Shown: positions 1 to 8,551 of the stretch, piece after piece
Layout: the number at the start of each line of letters is the position of its first letter
How positions within the stretch are numbered: the first letter of the stretch is position 1
Origin: an uncultured Eubacterium sp.
Lineage (GTDB): Bacteria; Bacillota; Clostridia; Lachnospirales; Lachnospiraceae
DNA length: 64,000 nt
Direction: 5' to 3'
Assembly (NCBI GenBank): GCA_910589665.1
Contig: CAJUTR010000002.1
Coordinates: 62,001-126,000, forward strand
Notes under the pieces: generated by a model
Told to the model about the DNA's origin: nothing
What the model saw: only the letters and a program-made list of their open reading frames with translations
The model's database searches: none
Made by a program: the position numbers and the translations under genes

Positions 1-1493
1 AGAAAATTAGTGTCCCGGCCAAGCTGAAAAAGCAGACGGTCATCCAGAAAAATACATCGGGAAAAGCATTATTTGTAAAAAAGAAAAAGGTTGTGTTAAA
101 AAAGGGCAAAAGTGTTACAATAATAGCAGAGAAGACAGTCCGCGGGAAAAAGTGGTTTAAGATCCAGTTTAAATCCGGGGGAAAGAAAAGAAAGGGTTAC
201 ATAAAAAGTACGAATGTGAAGCTTTCTGTAAAAAAAGCGGCCGGTGGTTCAGTAACCGGCGTAAAGACGGCGCTCCGCGTGCGGAAGAAGCCGGGCAGTA
301 CCGCGCCGTACTCGAAAGTGAATGGCCGCACGATGGTTTTGGCCAAAAAACAGTATGTGGAGGTACTGAAGGCGAGGACTGTCGGGAAAAAGGTGTGGTA
401 TCAGATCTCATTCCCGTATTACGGAAAGACGTATAAAGGGTATGTGCAGGCAAAATATATCAAGCTTGCCAAACGAAGGATCCAAAAAAAAGTTGCGGTC
501 ACGGTGCTGAGCGAGAAAGAGTTTGAGGAGGAGATGACGAGACAGGGCTTCCCGGACTCTTATAAAACACAGCTGCGCGTTCTGCATATGGCGTATCCGT
601 ATTGGCAGTTCCAGGCGTATAAAACCGGCATTAACTGGGACGACGCGGTGAAAGGGGAGTCGAAACTCGGCACGAATCTGATCACGAACGCAAAGTCGGC
701 GGCGTGGAAATCGAAGGAGAGCGGGGCATACGATACCGCCACTGGGAAATGGACTGTTTTTGACGGTAGTACGTGGGTGGCTGCTTCCAAAGAGGCGATC
801 ATGTACTATATGGATCCTAGAAATTTCCTGACCGCGCAGGGGATCTTCCAGTTTGAACTGCTGGAATACCAGTCGCAGTATCAGACGAAAGATGGCGTGG
901 AACACATCCTGTCGAATACGCCGTTTGGCCATGCGAAATTTTCGTATCAAGACGATGTAAGCGGAACGGAAAAAGAAATTTCGTATGCGTCAGCGTTTTG
1001 CGAGGCGGCGAAACAGTCTGGCGTCAGTCCGTATCATCTGGCGTCGCGATCCAAACAGGAGGTCGTGACCGGGGCGTCTTCGGTGAGCAGCGCCGTGACG
1101 GGAACAGCGGACAGTTATCCGGGAATCTTTAACTTTTATAACATTGGAGCCACGAGCGGCACGAATCCGGTAATGAACGGATTGAAATGGGCGAGCAGCG
1201 GCGATACATTCCTTCGTCCGTGGAACAACCGCTACCGTTCGATCGTCGGCGGCGCCATGTATATCGGAAGCAATTATATAAACAGAGGGCAGAATACAGG
1301 CTATCTGCAGAAGTTTAATGTGACATCAAATAATACGTATAATCATCAATATATGACAAATGTGGAAGCGGCCAATTCCGAGGCGCTGAAAACGAGAAAC
1401 GCGTACAGTGGTATGCTGGATTCCGTTCCCCTCGTGTTCTCGATACCGGTCTATGAAAATATGCCGGAGACGAATTGTGCGGCACCACAGTAA
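1..1493 (+). CDS. Secreted SH3-domain glucosaminidase (autolysin-like), 5' end missing
   Basis: The reading frame is open from base 3 with no stop upstream, so the gene begins before the window and the GTG at 93 is only an internal codon. Two SH3-like repeats occupy roughly bases 90-260 and 265-470 (the second contains ALRVRKKPG and GYVQAKYIKLA). A C-terminal endo-beta-N-acetylglucosaminidase-type domain follows at about 500-1400, with SPYHLASR, FNFYNIGA and GGAMYIGSNYI. This family cleaves the N-acetylglucosamine linkage of peptidoglycan, and the SH3 repeats probably bind the wall. The extreme lysine content of the N-terminal half is shared with other secreted proteins of this window. The next gene starts 12 bases downstream, so the two are probably co-transcribed. 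The exact glycosidase family is inferred. Confidence 0.8.
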   Translation, partial: KISVPAKLKKQTVIQKNTSGKALFVKKKKVVLKKGKSVTIIAEKTVRGKKWFKIQFKSGGKKRKGYIKSTNVKLSVKKAAGGSVTGVKTALRVRKKPGSTAPYSKVNGRTMVLAKKQYVEVLKARTVGKKVWYQISFPYYGKTYKGYVQAKYIKLAKRRIQKKVAVTVLSEKEFEEEMTRQGFPDSYKTQLRVLHMAYPYWQFQAYKTGINWDDAVKGESKLGTNLITNAKSAAWKSKESGAYDTATGKWTVFDGSTWVAASKEAIMYYMDPRNFLTAQGIFQFELLEYQSQYQTKDGVEHILSNTPFGHAKFSYQDDVSGTEKEISYASAFCEAAKQSGVSPYHLASRSKQEVVTGASSVSSAVTGTADSYPGIFNFYNIGATSGTNPVMNGLKWASSGDTFLRPWNNRYRSIVGGAMYIGSNYINRGQNTGYLQKFNVTSNNTYNHQYMTNVEAANSEALKTRNAYSGMLDSVPLVFSIPVYENMPETNCAAPQ

Positions 1494-1505
1494 AAGGAGA
1501 AATGG

Positions 1506-2795
1506 ATGAATAGAAAAGTTACCACAAGGATGGCATTGATTGCCGTACTGCTCTGTGCGGCGGCGTCCGTCTTTCTATGTTCTGAGAGAGCGTATGCGGC
1601 AAGCGCAAAAGTCGTGCTTACGTCAGAGCCGCAGAAAGTGAAGGTGGGGGACACATTTCATGTCGTGTGTACGGTTAGCTCTTCTGAGAAATTTCTTGAC
1701 GTTCGGATGAAGCTTCTTTATGACGCGGGAATGTTTGAGTTTGTCCAAGGGGGGAGCAAAGTGAGCGGTGGAAACGGCGAACTTGTGATCTCGTCGGTCG
1801 GAAATGAGGAATCGGTCAAGAAGCGGACGTTTTCCCTTGAATTTAAGGCGTTGAAGAAAGGAGGGGGCGGTTTTGACCTGGACAAGCAGGTTGAGATCGT
1901 AAATGAGGACGGAGAATCGTTTTCGGTATCTTCCGACTTGGTCGGTGTGAGTGTTTCGGAAGCGGAAGGAGAGGGATCGCCGGAAGAGGGGCAGGAGGAG
2001 CAGCCGCAGGCGACCGCGGCGCCGAGTACAAATAACAAGCTGAAAATGCTTTCTTTTAACGGGATTTCCATGAAGCCGGAGTTTGACGCGGACGTTTTGG
2101 ACTATACGGTTACGGTTGACTTTGATACGAATATATTGTATTTTAATTATACACCGGAAAATGGGCAGGCAAGGGTGCGGATCCGAAACAATGACCAGCT
2201 CGTACCGGGAGAAAACACGGTGAAGGTGACGGTTACGGCAGAGTCGGGAGATAAGCGTGTGTATAAGATCCGTGTGATCAAGGAAACGGAAGATGAGACG
2301 AAGGTGCGGGAGCAGTCGGAGAAAGGGGCATCGGATATTACATTCTCGGTGTACGAAAAAAAGGGAGCGATCTATATCCAGAACCAATACCAGTTCCAGG
2401 TGGCGGACGTGGCGGAGGAGGACATTATCCCGTCCGGATATGTGAAGACGAGTGTGGAGCTGGATGGGAAGAGCGTGCCCGCCTATACGATGGAAAATGA
2501 TCTGGATAACAATTATCTTCTTATGTATTTGAAAGGGATCAGCGGCGAGCCCACGCTGTATCAGTATGACCGGGCGGAGAAAACGCTGCAGCGGTACACG
2601 GGGACGATGACGCAAAAAGTAAACAAGGGCGGCAATGTGGCATATGAGGTAGAGGTGACGCCAAATGCGTGGCTGTATGCGGTTATTATTGGATTGATGG
2701 TCTTAGTACTTGTACTTTTGATCGTTATACTGAATATGCTTTTACGAAAGAAATTTGGCAGAGGAAGACGGGAATTAAACGATCTGGATTTTTGA
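1506..2795 (+). CDS. Membrane-anchored surface protein with cohesin-like and cadherin-like domains
   Basis: ATG at 1506 follows AAAGGAG with good spacing. The 429-residue product has a signal peptide (hydrophobic residues about 8-28, ending near AYA). A cohesin-like beta-sandwich spans about 34-145 and an acidic Glu/Gln/Pro linker about 150-175. A cadherin-like beta-sandwich domain lies at about 180-265 (LKMLSFNGISM, LDYTVTV, YKIRVIKE). One transmembrane helix near 392-415 is followed by a basic tail, so the protein should be held in the membrane with its body outside. It lies between a wall hydrolase and clpC. A scaffold or adhesion role would be a guess; only the domain architecture is visible. 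Confidence 0.78.
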   Translation: MNRKVTTRMALIAVLLCAAASVFLCSERAYAASAKVVLTSEPQKVKVGDTFHVVCTVSSSEKFLDVRMKLLYDAGMFEFVQGGSKVSGGNGELVISSVGNEESVKKRTFSLEFKALKKGGGGFDLDKQVEIVNEDGESFSVSSDLVGVSVSEAEGEGSPEEGQEEQPQATAAPSTNNKLKMLSFNGISMKPEFDADVLDYTVTVDFDTNILYFNYTPENGQARVRIRNNDQLVPGENTVKVTVTAESGDKRVYKIRVIKETEDETKVREQSEKGASDITFSVYEKKGAIYIQNQYQFQVADVAEEDIIPSGYVKTSVELDGKSVPAYTMENDLDNNYLLMYLKGISGEPTLYQYDRAEKTLQRYTGTMTQKVNKGGNVAYEVEVTPNAWLYAVIIGLMVLVLVLLIVILNMLLRKKFGRGRRELNDLDF

Positions 2796-2820
2796 GAGAA
2801 GGCTGGAATGGAGGAGAATC

Positions 2821-5307
2821 GTGAGAAAAGAGTTTACGGCAAGTGCCGAGAGGGCAATTAGTAAGGCAGGTGAGATCGCTGCCAAGCTGGGGACGAGATC
2901 GATCGGGACGGAGCATCTGCTATATGGTCTGGCGGCAGTGACGGGTACGGCTTCGCGCATCATGAGAGAGAATGATATGAAAAAGATGGATATCCTGATT
3001 GTTTTGGAGGATATGAGCCCGCAGGGATATCGTCGGGAAGACGGGGAGCTGGATATGCCAAAAGTGGACCGCAGCGAGTGTGATATCACACCGCGGATGG
3101 AAGAAATCGTTCTATCCGCGGAGCAGATCGCCGAGCGGAACGAAGATGCTAAAGTGGGGACGGAACATTTATTTTTGGCAGTATTAAAGGGAAAAGATAC
3201 GAGCGCCGGAGAAATTATTGAGTCACTCGGTGTAAATGCCCAAAAAATGTATATCGATACGGTGCTGACGATCGGCGCCGACATCAATGCGGCGAAAACG
3301 GAGTACGCGAACAGCAGGAATTCAAATAAAAAAGGAAAATCAGATACGTCGATGCTCGATCAGTATTCCCGTGATCTCGTGGCATATGCGAGGGACGGGA
3401 AGCTGGATCCGGTGTTCAACCGGGAGGAGGAGATCGAAAGTGTCATCCAGATCATGAGCCGGCGGACGAAGAATAATCCGTGCCTCGTTGGCGAACCCGG
3501 CGTTGGTAAAACGGCGATCGCGGAAGGACTGGCGATCCGTATCGCTGAAAAGAGGGTTCCCGAAAGCATGGCGGATAAACGAATCTTATCGCTCGATCTG
3601 TCCGGAATGGTTGCCGGTTCCAAATACCGGGGTGAGTTTGAGGAGCGGATCAAGCGGTCTGTCAAGGAAGCGGTCGCGTCGGGGGACGTCATCCTGTTTA
3701 TCGACGAACTCCACACGGTGATCGGCGCGGGCGGAGCAGAAGGGGCGCTCGATGCCTCGAACATTTTGAAGCCGTCATTGTCCCGCGGGGAATTACAGGT
3801 GATCGGCGCTACTACGCTGGAAGAATACCGGAAGCGGATCGAGAGGGATGCGGCTCTCGAACGCCGGTTCCAAAAAGTGGTGATCAAAGAGCCTACCGTT
3901 TTACAGACGGTTGGTATGCTGAAAGGTCTTCGAAGCCGCTATGAATCATTTCACGGTATCGAGATCAGCGATGAGGCGCTGGAGGCTGCGGCAAAGCTTT
4001 CTGACCGTTATATCAATGACCGTTTTCTTCCGGATAAGGCAATCGATTTGATCGATGAGGCATCTGCGAAACTGCGCCTGTCGAGGATCATAAAAAGGGA
4101 CGAGTTGTTTGGAAAACTCGAAGAGCGGGTCGCAGAACTCAGTGCGGAGAAAGAGAAGGCACTCGTCAAAGGTGATATGGATGTAGTCTTTGCTATACTT
4201 GCCGAGGAATTGAGCGCGAGGGAACAACTGGAAAACGAGCAGAAGAGATGGCAGAAAAAACGGAGGAGCAAGGAAACGACCTTGTCGGAACAGCATATTG
4301 CCGAGCTTGTGGCGAAGTGGACGAAAATACCGGTCAGCCGTCTGGAAAAGGATGAGACGAAGCGCTTAAAGAAGCTGGAACAGATCCTGCACGAGCGCGT
4401 GGTCGGACAGGATGAGGCGGTTTCAGCCGTGGCGCGGGCGGTGCGGCGCGGGCGGGTAGGCCTGAAAGATCCGAAACGGCCCATCGGTTCCTTTCTGTTT
4501 CTGGGGCCTACCGGTGTCGGGAAAACGGAACTGTCGAAAGCGTTGGCGGAAGCCGTTTTTGGTTCGGAAAAAGATATCATACGAGTGGATATGTCGGAGT
4601 ATATGGAAAAGCAGAGCGTGTCCAAAATGGTAGGTTCTCCGCCGGGGTATGTCGGTTATGAGGAGGGCGGGCAGCTCAGCGAAAAGGTGCGCCGTAAACC
4701 GTATTCGGTCCTGCTATTTGACGAGATCGAGAAAGCGCATCCCGATGTGTTCAATATGCTTTTGCAGATCTTAGAGGATGGGCAGCTGACGGATGCCCAC
4801 GGGAGAACTGTTGATTTTAAAAATACCATTATCATTTTGACATCAAACGCCGGCGCGAACCGCATCATTTCTCCGAAAACGCTTGGGTTTCTTCAGCAGG
4901 CAGATAAGGAGCAGGAGCACAAGCGTATGAAAGAAGGCGTGATGGAGGAGGTAAAGCGTGTCTTTAAGCCGGAGTTTATCAACCGTATTGATGAGATGAT
5001 CGTATTCCACGCGCTGACAAAAGACGATATTTTCCGCATTGCGAGAAACATGCTCGACAGCTTTAAGGAGCGCGTCCAGACACAGATGGAATTATCGATC
5101 CATTATAGCCGGAATGTGGTGCAGTACGTGGCCGATAAAGGGTTTGACAAGGACTACGGAGCCAGGCCGCTGCGCCGGACGATCCAGAATCAGATCGAAG
5201 ATGCCCTTGCAGAGGAGGTCGTGGCAGGGAGGATTTCCATCGGTGACAGTGTGAAGATCGGCGTAAAAGATAGAAAAGTATTTGTCCAAAAAAACACAAA
5301 AAAGTGA
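2821..5307 (+). CDS. clpC: ATP-dependent Clp protease ATP-binding subunit ClpC
   Basis: GTG start at 2821 behind GGAGGAG. The 828-residue AAA+ unfoldase has an N-terminal double Clp-N repeat (GTEHLLYGL near 30 and GTEHLFLAVL near 115). The first nucleotide-binding domain has Walker A GEPGVGKT at 224-231 and sensor region IDELHT near 293. A middle coiled/UVR-like segment spans about 430-490. The second domain has Walker A GPTGVGKT at about 562 and GSPPGYVGYEEGG. ClpC feeds substrates to ClpP. In many Firmicutes clpC follows ctsR-mcsA-mcsB and precedes radA. Here radA is near but the ctsR/mcsAB genes are absent upstream, and a 138-codon gene sits in between. No CtsR-type heptad repeat was seen in the 25-base upstream gap. 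Confidence 0.95.
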   Translation: MRKEFTASAERAISKAGEIAAKLGTRSIGTEHLLYGLAAVTGTASRIMRENDMKKMDILIVLEDMSPQGYRREDGELDMPKVDRSECDITPRMEEIVLSAEQIAERNEDAKVGTEHLFLAVLKGKDTSAGEIIESLGVNAQKMYIDTVLTIGADINAAKTEYANSRNSNKKGKSDTSMLDQYSRDLVAYARDGKLDPVFNREEEIESVIQIMSRRTKNNPCLVGEPGVGKTAIAEGLAIRIAEKRVPESMADKRILSLDLSGMVAGSKYRGEFEERIKRSVKEAVASGDVILFIDELHTVIGAGGAEGALDASNILKPSLSRGELQVIGATTLEEYRKRIERDAALERRFQKVVIKEPTVLQTVGMLKGLRSRYESFHGIEISDEALEAAAKLSDRYINDRFLPDKAIDLIDEASAKLRLSRIIKRDELFGKLEERVAELSAEKEKALVKGDMDVVFAILAEELSAREQLENEQKRWQKKRRSKETTLSEQHIAELVAKWTKIPVSRLEKDETKRLKKLEQILHERVVGQDEAVSAVARAVRRGRVGLKDPKRPIGSFLFLGPTGVGKTELSKALAEAVFGSEKDIIRVDMSEYMEKQSVSKMVGSPPGYVGYEEGGQLSEKVRRKPYSVLLFDEIEKAHPDVFNMLLQILEDGQLTDAHGRTVDFKNTIIILTSNAGANRIISPKTLGFLQQADKEQEHKRMKEGVMEEVKRVFKPEFINRIDEMIVFHALTKDDIFRIARNMLDSFKERVQTQMELSIHYSRNVVQYVADKGFDKDYGARPLRRTIQNQIEDALAEEVVAGRISIGDSVKIGVKDRKVFVQKNTKK

Positions 5308-5336
5308 TGGCAATATAGTATGACTTTTGATATAAT
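5307..5336 (+). promoter_or_regulatory. Possible promoter for the 138-codon gene
   Basis: A perfect TATAAT lies at 5331-5336, 49 bases before the start codon at 5385. The best -35 match is ATGGCA at 5307-5312 (4 of 6) with an 18-base spacer. It overlaps the clpC stop codon. It is weak because the -35 is poor. Confidence 0.35.
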
Positions 5337-5384
5337 TGAGATAAGGAACGAATCGTTATATAAGAAACTAAGGAGGATGCCAGC

Positions 5385-5801
5385 ATGAGTGTTGTAGAGC
5401 AATTGATTCGTAGAGAGGATAATGGGTCGCTGAGTTTTGGAAACTATCTCTTACAGACCAAAACGAAGAAATCCGACTTTGAGTACGAGGGGGATCTGTA
5501 CAAAGTCAAAACGTTTCAGGAGATCACAAAATTAGAGAAAAACGGTATTTTTGTCTATGAATCGGTACCGGGAAGTACGGTTACGGATTTCACAGCCGAT
5601 GGAACGGAAGTAGCGTTCTCGGTCGAAGCGGCAAAGGACATCGGATTTACTCTGGAGCTTGAACCGTCACAGGAATATAAAGTATTTTTGGATGATGTGG
5701 AGCTTGGAACGATGAAAACGAATCTGGGTGGAAAACTCAACGTGAGCATTGAACTGGATGAGGGGAAAAAGGCGGCTGTCAAAGTGGTGAAATGCAGCTA
5801 A
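5385..5801 (+). CDS. Conserved hypothetical protein, 138 aa
   Basis: ATG at 5385 follows AAGGAGG with ideal spacing. The product is soluble and acidic with no signal peptide or membrane helix. It has alternating beta-strand-like segments (GIFVYESVPGSTVTDF, VAFSVEAAKDIGFTLEL, KVFLDDVELGTM) ending in KAAVKVVKCS, suggesting a small beta-sandwich. Proteins of this kind occur in Lachnospiraceae and, from memory, are sometimes labelled endosialidase; no catalytic motif here supports that name. It stands between clpC and radA, genes that are normally adjacent, so it may be co-expressed with them. The function is unknown. Confidence 0.8.
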   Translation: MSVVEQLIRREDNGSLSFGNYLLQTKTKKSDFEYEGDLYKVKTFQEITKLEKNGIFVYESVPGSTVTDFTADGTEVAFSVEAAKDIGFTLELEPSQEYKVFLDDVELGTMKTNLGGKLNVSIELDEGKKAAVKVVKCS

Positions 5802-5907
5802 CACAGTGAACATAGCCGTGAACGCGGCGTCAATTCCTGCAGGGGCATCAAACAGCAGGGATTGGCGCCGTTATCGTTTTAGGGCGGAAAGGGAACAGAG
5901 TAAGGAA

Positions 5908-7296
5908 ATGGCAAAAGCAAAAACATTATTTTATTGCAGTGAGTGTGGGGCCGAGACCGGTAAATGGCAGGGACAGTGCCCCGGCTGCGGGCAGTGGAAT
6001 ACGCTGGTCGAGGCGCCGTCCGCGGTGTCGTCTTCGGGTAAACGAAAAGCGGCAGCACACAATGCGACAGCGGCGGTGCCTGCCCGCATGAGGGACATCG
6101 CGATCGGGGATGAGCGCCGTCTTTTGACGGGCATCGCCGAACTTGACCGCGTGCTGGGCGGCGGAATCGTGGCCGGTTCGCTCGTTTTGGTCGGCGGAGA
6201 TCCCGGGATCGGCAAGTCTACCCTGCTGCTGCAGATGTGCAAGCAGCTATCGGACAAGGGGGAAAAGGTACTTTACGTGTCGGGAGAGGAATCGCTGAAG
6301 CAGATCAAGCTTCGGGGGGAGCGGATCGGGGAATTTTCCGATTCAATCTATCTTCTCTCCGAGACGGGGATCTCCCTGATCAATACGGCTATCGGCAGGA
6401 TCCAGCCGAAGATCGTCATCGTCGATTCTATCCAGACGATGTACGAGGAAAGTGTCGATGCCGCGCCCGGCAGTATGAGCCAGGTGCGGGAGATCACAGG
6501 GATCTTACTTCGTATCGCGAAAAGCAGGGGGATCAGTATTTTCATCGTCGGTCATGTGACGAAGGAGGGAAATGTGGCGGGCCCGAGGATGCTCGAGCAC
6601 ATGGTGGATACCGTTTTGTATTTCGAGGGTGACGCGTCGGCGGCATACCGCATCCTGCGCGGTGTCAAGAACCGTTTTGGCTCCACGAATGAGATCGGTG
6701 TCTTTGAGATGAAAGGAAAAGGTCTCGTGGAGGTTCCGAACCCTTCGGAATATATGATCCAGGGCAAGCCGGTCGGTGAATCCGGTTCTGTTGTGGCGTG
6801 CGCGATCGAGGGAAGCCGGTCTTTTATGATCGAAGTACAGGCGCTCGTTTGCCATACATATTTTAATATGCCGAGGCGGACCGCTGCCGGCACGGATTAT
6901 AACCGGGTCAATCTGCTGATCGCCGTTTTGGAAAAAAGGCTTGGCCTGCGGATGTCGGACAGTGACGCCTATGTCAATGTGGCTGGCGGTATGCGCATTA
7001 CGGAGCCGGCGCTGGATTTAGCGATCATTGCGGCGCTTATTTCGAGCCAGAGTGGAAAAGTCATGGATGAGCACACGGTGTTATTTGGCGAGGTCGGTCT
7101 GGTCGGGGAAGTGCGCGCCGTGCCGCAGTGCGAAAAGCGGGTCGCCGAGGCGGTCAAGACCGGATACCGGACGTGCATCCTCCCGCTCGCGAATAAGCTG
7201 GCGATCGAAAAAAGTGGAAATCTGGATCTGTCCGGCATCTGTCTCGTGGGCATCCGGAATATTAGAGAAATCGTAGATAGAAAGGAATGGTCATAA
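5908..7296 (+). CDS. radA: DNA repair protein RadA
   Basis: The frame is open from a GTG at 5806, but the family begins at the zinc finger, so I place the start at ATG 5908 (MAKAKTLFYCSEC), giving 462 residues, the usual RadA length. It has a CxxC...CxxC zinc finger at residues 10-28, Walker A GGDPGIGKS at about 95-104, the RadA-specific KNRFGSTNE motif near 255, and a C-terminal Lon-protease-like domain. RadA is a RecA-like branch-migration ATPase acting on recombination intermediates. The ribosome site for 5908 (TAAGGAA directly before ATG) is close, so an upstream start is not fully excluded. The next gene starts on the base after the stop codon. Confidence 0.93.
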   Translation: MAKAKTLFYCSECGAETGKWQGQCPGCGQWNTLVEAPSAVSSSGKRKAAAHNATAAVPARMRDIAIGDERRLLTGIAELDRVLGGGIVAGSLVLVGGDPGIGKSTLLLQMCKQLSDKGEKVLYVSGEESLKQIKLRGERIGEFSDSIYLLSETGISLINTAIGRIQPKIVIVDSIQTMYEESVDAAPGSMSQVREITGILLRIAKSRGISIFIVGHVTKEGNVAGPRMLEHMVDTVLYFEGDASAAYRILRGVKNRFGSTNEIGVFEMKGKGLVEVPNPSEYMIQGKPVGESGSVVACAIEGSRSFMIEVQALVCHTYFNMPRRTAAGTDYNRVNLLIAVLEKRLGLRMSDSDAYVNVAGGMRITEPALDLAIIAALISSQSGKVMDEHTVLFGEVGLVGEVRAVPQCEKRVAEAVKTGYRTCILPLANKLAIEKSGNLDLSGICLVGIRNIREIVDRKEWS

Positions 7297-7773
7297 ATGA
7301 ACCTAAGTGAGAAAACGAGAGAGAAAATGACGCCCGGCGTCTGTGTACTGACCGGGGGCGTTCTCATGCTTGCCGGTATCATTTGGCAGCTGTGTTCCCA
7401 GAAAGTACTTGATATGTACGCGTTTTATATGATGGCAGCGGCCATATTTTGTTTTACGAGCGTTATCGTGCCCAAATTGGCAAAAGTGCCCGTTCATCCG
7501 ATGTTTTATGTGGTGTTTAACCTGGCGGTCCTCATCATCGGATTTGCCGTCACCGGATCCGATCAGCTGACGGGCGTGGTGCTGTTTGGATTTTGGGCGG
7601 CGTGCCTGATCGCGGGATGGATACTGAACGCGCTTCTTTTGCCATGTGGCGGCGCGGTGAAACGGATCGTGATGGGATTTGTATCGCTCTTACTGAATGT
7701 GATCCTGGTCGGGGTGGTGTTTATGATCCCGGTTCTGCTGGCGGCTTTCTTTCCCCGTACGAATCTAGTATAA
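7297..7773 (+). CDS. Multi-pass membrane protein, unknown function
   Basis: ATG at 7297 follows immediately after the radA TAA and uses AAGGAATGG inside radA, so it is probably translationally coupled. The 158-residue product has about five hydrophobic segments (near residues 12-32, 38-58, 67-87, 92-112 and 125-152) and short basic loops. No catalytic motif or family signature was recognised. The arrangement suggests only that it is transcribed with radA. Confidence 0.75.
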   Translation: MNLSEKTREKMTPGVCVLTGGVLMLAGIIWQLCSQKVLDMYAFYMMAAAIFCFTSVIVPKLAKVPVHPMFYVVFNLAVLIIGFAVTGSDQLTGVVLFGFWAACLIAGWILNALLLPCGGAVKRIVMGFVSLLLNVILVGVVFMIPVLLAAFFPRTNLV

Positions 7774-7835
7774 ATCAGGAATTGACTAAGAAATCGTAAG
7801 CCGCGGCCCGATGCGCGTGAAAGGATGGATAAACC

Positions 7836-8498
7836 GTGAAGAAGAGTTTTTTTAGTAAAGGGGACGGACAGATGTCGGAATCCGGGCGTCTGGCCGTACT
7901 GTTAGCGGTTTCCGGCGGGTTGATGGATGCCTATACGTATCTGTACCGGGGACATGTATTCGCGAATGCCCAGACCGGAAATATCCTGCTCTTTGGTGTC
8001 AATCTTTCCGAGGGCAACATACAGAATGCCCTTCATTACTTTTTTCCGGTACTTGCCTTTGCTCTCGGGATCGTTCTGTCTGAATGTGTCCGCCACTGCT
8101 GCGCGGAAGGGGCAAGGATCCACTGGCGGCAGTATATGATCCTGCTGGAATGTTTGATCCTGTGTTCGGTGGGATTTGTCCCAGTAACCTATAATATGGC
8201 GGCAAATGCCCTTGTGTCGTTTGCCTGCGGCATCCAGGTGGAAAGTTTCCGCAAAGTGAGGGGAAATGCGCTGTCAACGACGATGTGCATTGGCAACCTC
8301 CGTTCCGGGACACAGGCACTCTGTGACTTTATGTTTACAAAGAAGAAGGACTGCCTGAACAGAGTAATGCTTTACTACGGGATCATTCTGGCATTTGCAG
8401 CGGGGGCTGTACTGGGTAATATCATGATCAGCTGCTGGGGGCAGGGGGCGGTCTGGTGCAGTTGTTTTCTTTTGTTGACTGGGTTTTTCTTAATGTAG
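7836..8498 (+). CDS. YoaK/DUF1275 family membrane protein
   Basis: GTG start at 7836 behind AAGGATGG. The 220-residue product carries the family's N-terminal signature (SGGLMDAYTY, then NAQTGNILLFG) and about six membrane helices. DUF1275 proteins are integral membrane proteins of unestablished function. A 62-base gap separates it from the upstream gene, with no clear hairpin in it. The C-terminus ends in a hydrophobic stretch (FLLLTGFFLM). Confidence 0.88.
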   Translation: MKKSFFSKGDGQMSESGRLAVLLAVSGGLMDAYTYLYRGHVFANAQTGNILLFGVNLSEGNIQNALHYFFPVLAFALGIVLSECVRHCCAEGARIHWRQYMILLECLILCSVGFVPVTYNMAANALVSFACGIQVESFRKVRGNALSTTMCIGNLRSGTQALCDFMFTKKKDCLNRVMLYYGIILAFAAGAVLGNIMISCWGQGAVWCSCFLLLTGFFLM

Positions 8499-8551
8499 AG
8501 GTTTTGCCAATGAAGGAATGCGTAATTATGAGAAGATTGGAGGAAAGAAAA

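Noticed and set aside
1623..2615. 330-codon antisense open frame
   Set aside because: It lies wholly within the surface-protein gene on the other strand, is Arg/His-rich as expected of a shadow frame, and has no ribosome site.
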